Below are positions 60,403-64,000 of a DNA stretch of 64,000 nt, one piece after another. The stretch is taken from assembly GCF_030273445.1 (NCBI RefSeq), contig NZ_CP120678.1:2333501-2397500 (forward strand). The letters are read 5' to 3'. The notes below the pieces were generated by a model. That model was not told the DNA's origin, did no database searches, and was given only the letters and a program-made list of their open reading frames with translations. The position numbers and the translations under genes were made by a program. How positions within the stretch are numbered: the stretch's first letter is position 1; each line of letters begins with the position of its first letter. This DNA comes from Selenobaculum gibii (GTDB taxonomy: Bacteria; Bacillota; Negativicutes; ICN-92133).

Positions 60403-63400
60403 CTATCCTACATAAAATTTTGCACTACTGCCGTGCTTGCCGATACTTACCTGTAACCTCGCGTCGATACGCTCTTTTAATTCCGGCACGTGGGAAATAA
60501 TACCAACGAGTCTGCCGCCATTTTGCAGTTCAATTAAAGTATTCAGTGCCATATCCAGTGACTCAGGATCTAGCGTACCAAAGCCTTCATCGACAAAAAT
60601 CGTATCAAGACGAATCCCACCTGCATATTGTTGTACAACATCCGCAAGCCCAAGAGCCAGTGCCAGCGATGCCAAAAAGGTCTCACCACCTGACAATGTC
60701 GCTACTGACCGCGCAACCCCTGTATTATTATCAAACACTTCGAGGTCTAGCCCACTGGCTGATCCTTTTCGTGCAACATCTGTCGTACGCTGTAACAAAT
60801 ACCTTGATTTACTCATTGTTTTCAGCATTACATTTGCCGCTTCCGTTACCTGCTCTAATAACGAACCCAAAACAAAGCGCTGTAAATTCATCGAAAATTT
60901 GTTATCGCCCCTTGTCACTTGATATAGTTTTGCCAAGACGCCATTTTCCGTCTGCATTTTCATCAACTCTGCTTCCAGTGCATGAATCTGCTTCGCGTTT
61001 TTTCGCTGTTTTTCTAACGCTAAATTTAGTTTTGCCAAGTTGGCAATCGCTTGCGCTTGCATTTCTTGCAAAACATTATATTTGCTTTTGATTTCTTCTA
61101 AATTCGGCTGAATGAATCCTTGAATTGCACCTTTTGCTCTTACTATACGCTCTTTGCTGGCGGCAAAATTGCGATCAAACCTTAGCAATCCATCACGCAA
61201 AGCAGGGATATCCCCCAACCGGTGTCTCGTTTGTACATAAGCCGCAAACTCTGCAAACCCTTCTGCTTCCATCCGCGCATAAAACGCTGTTTTTTCCGCT
61301 TCAAATTCCGTCTGTGTTTGCTTTAAATTCATTTGTATACTTTGCAAAGTCGCAATAGCGCTTGCCGCTGCTTCTTTTGCTGCCTGTAAGCTTTGCTGGG
61401 CACGTTCAAAGTTTTCTTTGAGTGCAAGCTGTTTTGCTCTTCCTTCCCTAAGTAAAGTTTGTAATACTTCAAGCTCGCGATATTCTTCCGGTACAGACTG
61501 CTCACGTTCCTGAAATACTGCCTGCAGCGCTTGTGCTTCACCATCTGCGCGCTGAAAAGCTTCCTGCATCTCCTTTTGTCTCTTTGCCCCGCGTTCTTGT
61601 GCTTCCTTATATCTAGCAATTTTCTCTTTAAGTGGCGCTAACTTCTGCATAATCATATGCGTAGTTTCATATTGCTGTTTTGCAATATCCGCTTTGCGCC
61701 TAAGGTCCTCAAGCGAAAATGATGCGAATTCTGCCAATTCTTTTGTAAAATGCTCGCTTTGCGCAACTAACGTTTCCTTGCGAATCATTGCTTGTTGAAG
61801 ATCTGCTTGCGATTTTGCTTGTTTTTCTTCTAACTGCACAAGTTTTTCCTGCAAAGCGTCTATGGTCTGCTGGGTTGGCAAATCTTCTAATAAAGCTGCA
61901 AGCTTAAGATGCTCTTTCGCTCCACAAACAGGACAAGGCTCGCCTGCTTTTAATTCTTTCGCTAATAAGCCTGCCTGCCCGATATTGAATAAATGTTGCA
62001 TCTTACCAAACTCCGTTTGCATCGCCTGACGCTCTTCGATCACTTTATCTAGCGTAAGCTGCAATTGTTGAACCAAATTCTTAGCTCGGCTGATTTCTTT
62101 TTGCACTTTGCTTAATTGCTGGTGCTTATCTACCGCCTTACTTAACGCATCCACCTGCATTTTATAACTATCGACTTTAGCCGTTTCGACAAGATAGCTC
62201 TGTTCTAGTTCGAGCATTTTTTGTAAATCTGCTTCTAAATTTGCCAGCTTTTCCTCAACTGTATTTTTTTCTATAAGTGCTTTTTTCGCTACAGCTTCTT
62301 TGTCCTGCCAAGCTTTTTTCGTTTCTGTCAGTGCACTCGTCTGCTTTACATACTCTTGAAGTTTAAGTATTTGATTGTCTAACGATTGGCGCTCTGCTTC
62401 TTTTTCCCGTTCCACTTGAAATGCTGTCTGAGCATCTTTCACTTTTTGCTGCGTCATTTCCACCGCTTGTTTCTGTTTTACCTCAGCTTCTTGATACTGC
62501 TTGCTATCTTGTTGAAGTTTCCGCACGATTTTCTCTGCTTCTGCTAATTTTTCTGCCCGTTCCAGCATCGCTAGTTCACTGCGCTTTGCCTCCATCTCGC
62601 CTAAAAGTAAATTTACCTGTCCAAATGCTTCCTCTGCACTTTCGTATTCTTTAAACTTTTGCTCAACTAAATTTGCTTCGTTTAACTGCTCTTGCGCTTG
62701 TTGGTATTCAATTTGAACTGTTTGTAATTTTTTATTTGCAGTTTCTGTTTCTATTTTTAACTGTGCGATTGTTTCCTCTAAACTAGCTAAAGAATCTGTA
62801 CTTGCTTCGGCAAGCAACCATTCTTTTTTCTCATATATCGCTTTTATTGCATCAGCCTTTTCTTTCGCCTTCTTCTTCAAATGCTCTTCAATTCGTTGAT
62901 AAAGTTCCGTCTTAAACAGCGTTTTCATAATTTGCTGGCGTTCCTCTGATTTTGCTACCAACAATTTGCGAAATTCACCTTGTGGTAGTAGTACAACCTG
63001 ACGAAATTGGCTGCATTGGAAGCCAAGTAAATCTGTAATTTTCCGCGTCACATTTTCATATTTAGCTTCAAGCAAAGTCTCTTTTTCACCATCAATTTTG
63101 TAAAGCTCTGCTTCCGGCTGTTGCTCAGTTATGCCATCGCCTTTCTTTTTCGGCCGTTCCTGCCGTGGACTGCGCCGAACTCGATAAACTTCATTGCCAA
63201 TCGCAAAAGTAAAGCTAACTTCCGTCAATACCAAAGGATCGGCATGGTCGCTTCGCAGCGCCTTTGCTTCCCTTAAGTCACTCGTCGCACTCCCGTATAG
63301 TGCATAACAAATTGCGTCGAGAATCGTCGTCTTGCCAGCGCCAGTTGCCCCGTGAATTAAAAAGAACTTCCGCCCTTTTAAATCAGCAAAATCTAAGCTC

Positions 63401-63453
63401 TGCTCACTTGCATAAGGACCAAATGCACTCATTGCCAATTGCAAAGGCTTCAT
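60403..63453 (-). CDS. sbcC: SbcC, ATPase subunit of the SbcCD (Rad50-like) nuclease
   Basis: 1016 residues. N-terminal Walker A FLIHGATGAGKTTILDAI, two ~350-residue coiled-coil arms around the zinc hook C507-P-V-C510 (GEPCPVCGAKEH), then the C-terminal signature VATLSGGETFLASLALALGL (in part) and Walker B TIFVDEGFGTLDP. With SbcD it opens hairpins and protein-blocked ends. It overlaps sbcD by 4 nt. Confidence 0.96.
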   Translation of the reverse strand: MKPLQLAMSAFGPYASEQSLDFADLKGRKFFLIHGATGAGKTTILDAICYALYGSATSDLREAKALRSDHADPLVLTEVSFTFAIGNEVYRVRRSPRQERPKKKGDGITEQQPEAELYKIDGEKETLLEAKYENVTRKITDLLGFQCSQFRQVVLLPQGEFRKLLVAKSEERQQIMKTLFKTELYQRIEEHLKKKAKEKADAIKAIYEKKEWLLAEASTDSLASLEETIAQLKIETETANKKLQTVQIEYQQAQEQLNEANLVEQKFKEYESAEEAFGQVNLLLGEMEAKRSELAMLERAEKLAEAEKIVRKLQQDSKQYQEAEVKQKQAVEMTQQKVKDAQTAFQVEREKEAERQSLDNQILKLQEYVKQTSALTETKKAWQDKEAVAKKALIEKNTVEEKLANLEADLQKMLELEQSYLVETAKVDSYKMQVDALSKAVDKHQQLSKVQKEISRAKNLVQQLQLTLDKVIEERQAMQTEFGKMQHLFNIGQAGLLAKELKAGEPCPVCGAKEHLKLAALLEDLPTQQTIDALQEKLVQLEEKQAKSQADLQQAMIRKETLVAQSEHFTKELAEFASFSLEDLRRKADIAKQQYETTHMIMQKLAPLKEKIARYKEAQERGAKRQKEMQEAFQRADGEAQALQAVFQEREQSVPEEYRELEVLQTLLREGRAKQLALKENFERAQQSLQAAKEAAASAIATLQSIQMNLKQTQTEFEAEKTAFYARMEAEGFAEFAAYVQTRHRLGDIPALRDGLLRFDRNFAASKERIVRAKGAIQGFIQPNLEEIKSKYNVLQEMQAQAIANLAKLNLALEKQRKNAKQIHALEAELMKMQTENGVLAKLYQVTRGDNKFSMNLQRFVLGSLLEQVTEAANVMLKTMSKSRYLLQRTTDVARKGSASGLDLEVFDNNTGVARSVATLSGGETFLASLALALGLADVVQQYAGGIRLDTIFVDEGFGTLDPESLDMALNTLIELQNGGRLVGIISHVPELKERIDARLQVSIGKHGSSAKFYVG

Positions 63454-64000
63454 AGCTTCACCTCCCGCTCAACCAGCATGAGTTCTTCTAAATTATCAGC
63501 AAATACCTTGCTTTCTTCCTTCGTGATTGATTCACCTGTTACTTGCTCATAAAATAAAGCGAATAAATCATTTTCGCTCATTTTGCGATGGTCAATCTTT
63601 TTCTCGCTGAATGCACCATCCATCATGAGCGTTGGTCGCTCAACTTGCATCAGATTTGGATAAATCTCACTCAATTGACCAAATACATCTAAAATAGGCT
63701 CACGGTTGCTAAGCTTGACACTAATATAGTCATTACTGGAAGGATGTAGATTGCGATTCTGCAATATCGTATAAAAATCCCCCTCAATAATTTTGACATC
63801 GTGTTTCGGTGTAAGCTGAATCGTTTCCACCGAAACTTGTCCATCTTTGTCCATATCGACAATCTGAATTCCCTTTTTCTGTGTTGCTTCATCAAAAGAG
63901 TATTTTAATAATGACCCGCTATAGCGAATATTTTCTCCACCTGCCAACTGTGCATTATGTAAATGACCCAACGCAGTATAATGAAATGGCTGAAATAATC
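63450..64000 (-). CDS. sbcD: SbcD nuclease subunit, 3'-terminal part
   Basis: The frame is open to the right edge, so only the C-terminal ~183 residues are visible: YTALGHLHNAQ (metal-binding His of the Mre11-like phosphoesterase, at the very edge), RYSGSLLKYSFDEATQKKG and a C-terminal capping domain. It is the first of the four co-directional repair genes visible here; its start lies outside the window. Confidence 0.94.
   Translation of the reverse strand, partial: LFQPFHYTALGHLHNAQLAGGENIRYSGSLLKYSFDEATQKKGIQIVDMDKDGQVSVETIQLTPKHDVKIIEGDFYTILQNRNLHPSSNDYISVKLSNREPILDVFGQLSEIYPNLMQVERPTLMMDGAFSEKKIDHRKMSENDLFALFYEQVTGESITKEESKVFADNLEELMLVEREVKL

Noticed and set aside
60437-61619. Several long frames antisense to or within sbcC
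   Set aside because: Shadows caused by the repetitive codon use of the coiled-coil region.

Overview
The window is AT-rich DNA from what is most likely a diderm, anaerobic Firmicute of the Negativicutes (Selenomonadales/Sporomusaceae type). Three things point there. The left end keeps the Bacillus origin-proximal block bofA-yaaL-recR-yaaK(ybaB)-dnaX-SRP RNA, with tadA further on, and BofA is a sporulation-lineage protein. A TolC-like outer-membrane protein implies an outer membrane. Anaerobe markers are present: a flavodiiron protein, NirJ1/NirJ2 radical SAM enzymes and sucCD. This assignment is inference from gene content; no database was searched.

Layout. 1-5.6 kb: bofA, yaaL, recR, ybaB, dnaX (with an in-frame A AAA AAC slippery site), SRP RNA, tRNA-Ser(GGA), then a CheY-like regulator paired with a GspE-N/CheX-type phosphatase. 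5.7-9.7 kb: a secreted repeat protein, a small membrane protein and sucCD. 9.9-16.1 kb: a four-gene minus-strand locus (TolC-TIM barrel fusion, HlyD-like adaptor, zinc-ribbon/degenerate-GGDEF protein, processive GT2 synthase) that looks like a compact, c-di-GMP-gated, envelope-spanning polysaccharide export machine. 16.7-25.6 kb: a dicarboxylate/amino-acid symporter, an aegerolysin-like protein plus an aegerolysin-PI-PLC fusion, a CheY-like regulator, a flavodiiron protein, a split OLD-type ATPase/TOPRIM pair and a PNPOx-family protein. 25.7-30.1 kb: tRNA-Ser(CGA), a deoxyinosine glycosylase convergent with tadA, and an MFS/LysR divergent pair. 30.1-33.2 kb: a decayed prophage end (tail fibre, holin, amidase) between tRNA-Arg(CCU) and a degenerate copy of that tRNA's 3' end. 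33.3-40.8 kb: superoxide dismutase, a DeoR/PTS IIA/RpiB/PHP/HAD sugar-phosphate cluster, NirJ2-NirJ1 and a TetR regulator with an operator-like palindrome over its promoter. 41.1-41.5 kb: a dense cluster of DnaA boxes. 41.6-49.1 kb: ferritin, DUF441, a DUF2600 terpene-synthase homologue, a 6S RNA candidate, dinB, yhdT-panF behind an attenuator, and tatA. 49.4-53.3 kb: a metallo-beta-lactamase-fold protein, an aldo/keto-reductase remnant, tRNA-Ser(GCU) and tRNA-Ser(UGA), corA behind a leader with a small ORF, and an orphan Phd-like antitoxin. 53.3-64 kb: the double-strand-break repair cluster sbcD-sbcC-addB-addA; sbcD runs off the right edge.

The best candidates for something new are: (i) the 9.9-16.1 kb polysaccharide locus, where a degenerate GGDEF domain keeps an RxxD I-site as in PelD; (ii) the corA leader, where an acidic/Pro-containing upstream ORF overlaps one strand of a helix that competes with a Shine-Dalgarno-sequestering hairpin; (iii) the aegerolysin/PI-PLC pair; and (iv) the DnaA-box cluster, which lies on the side of the dnaX block where the origin is expected.
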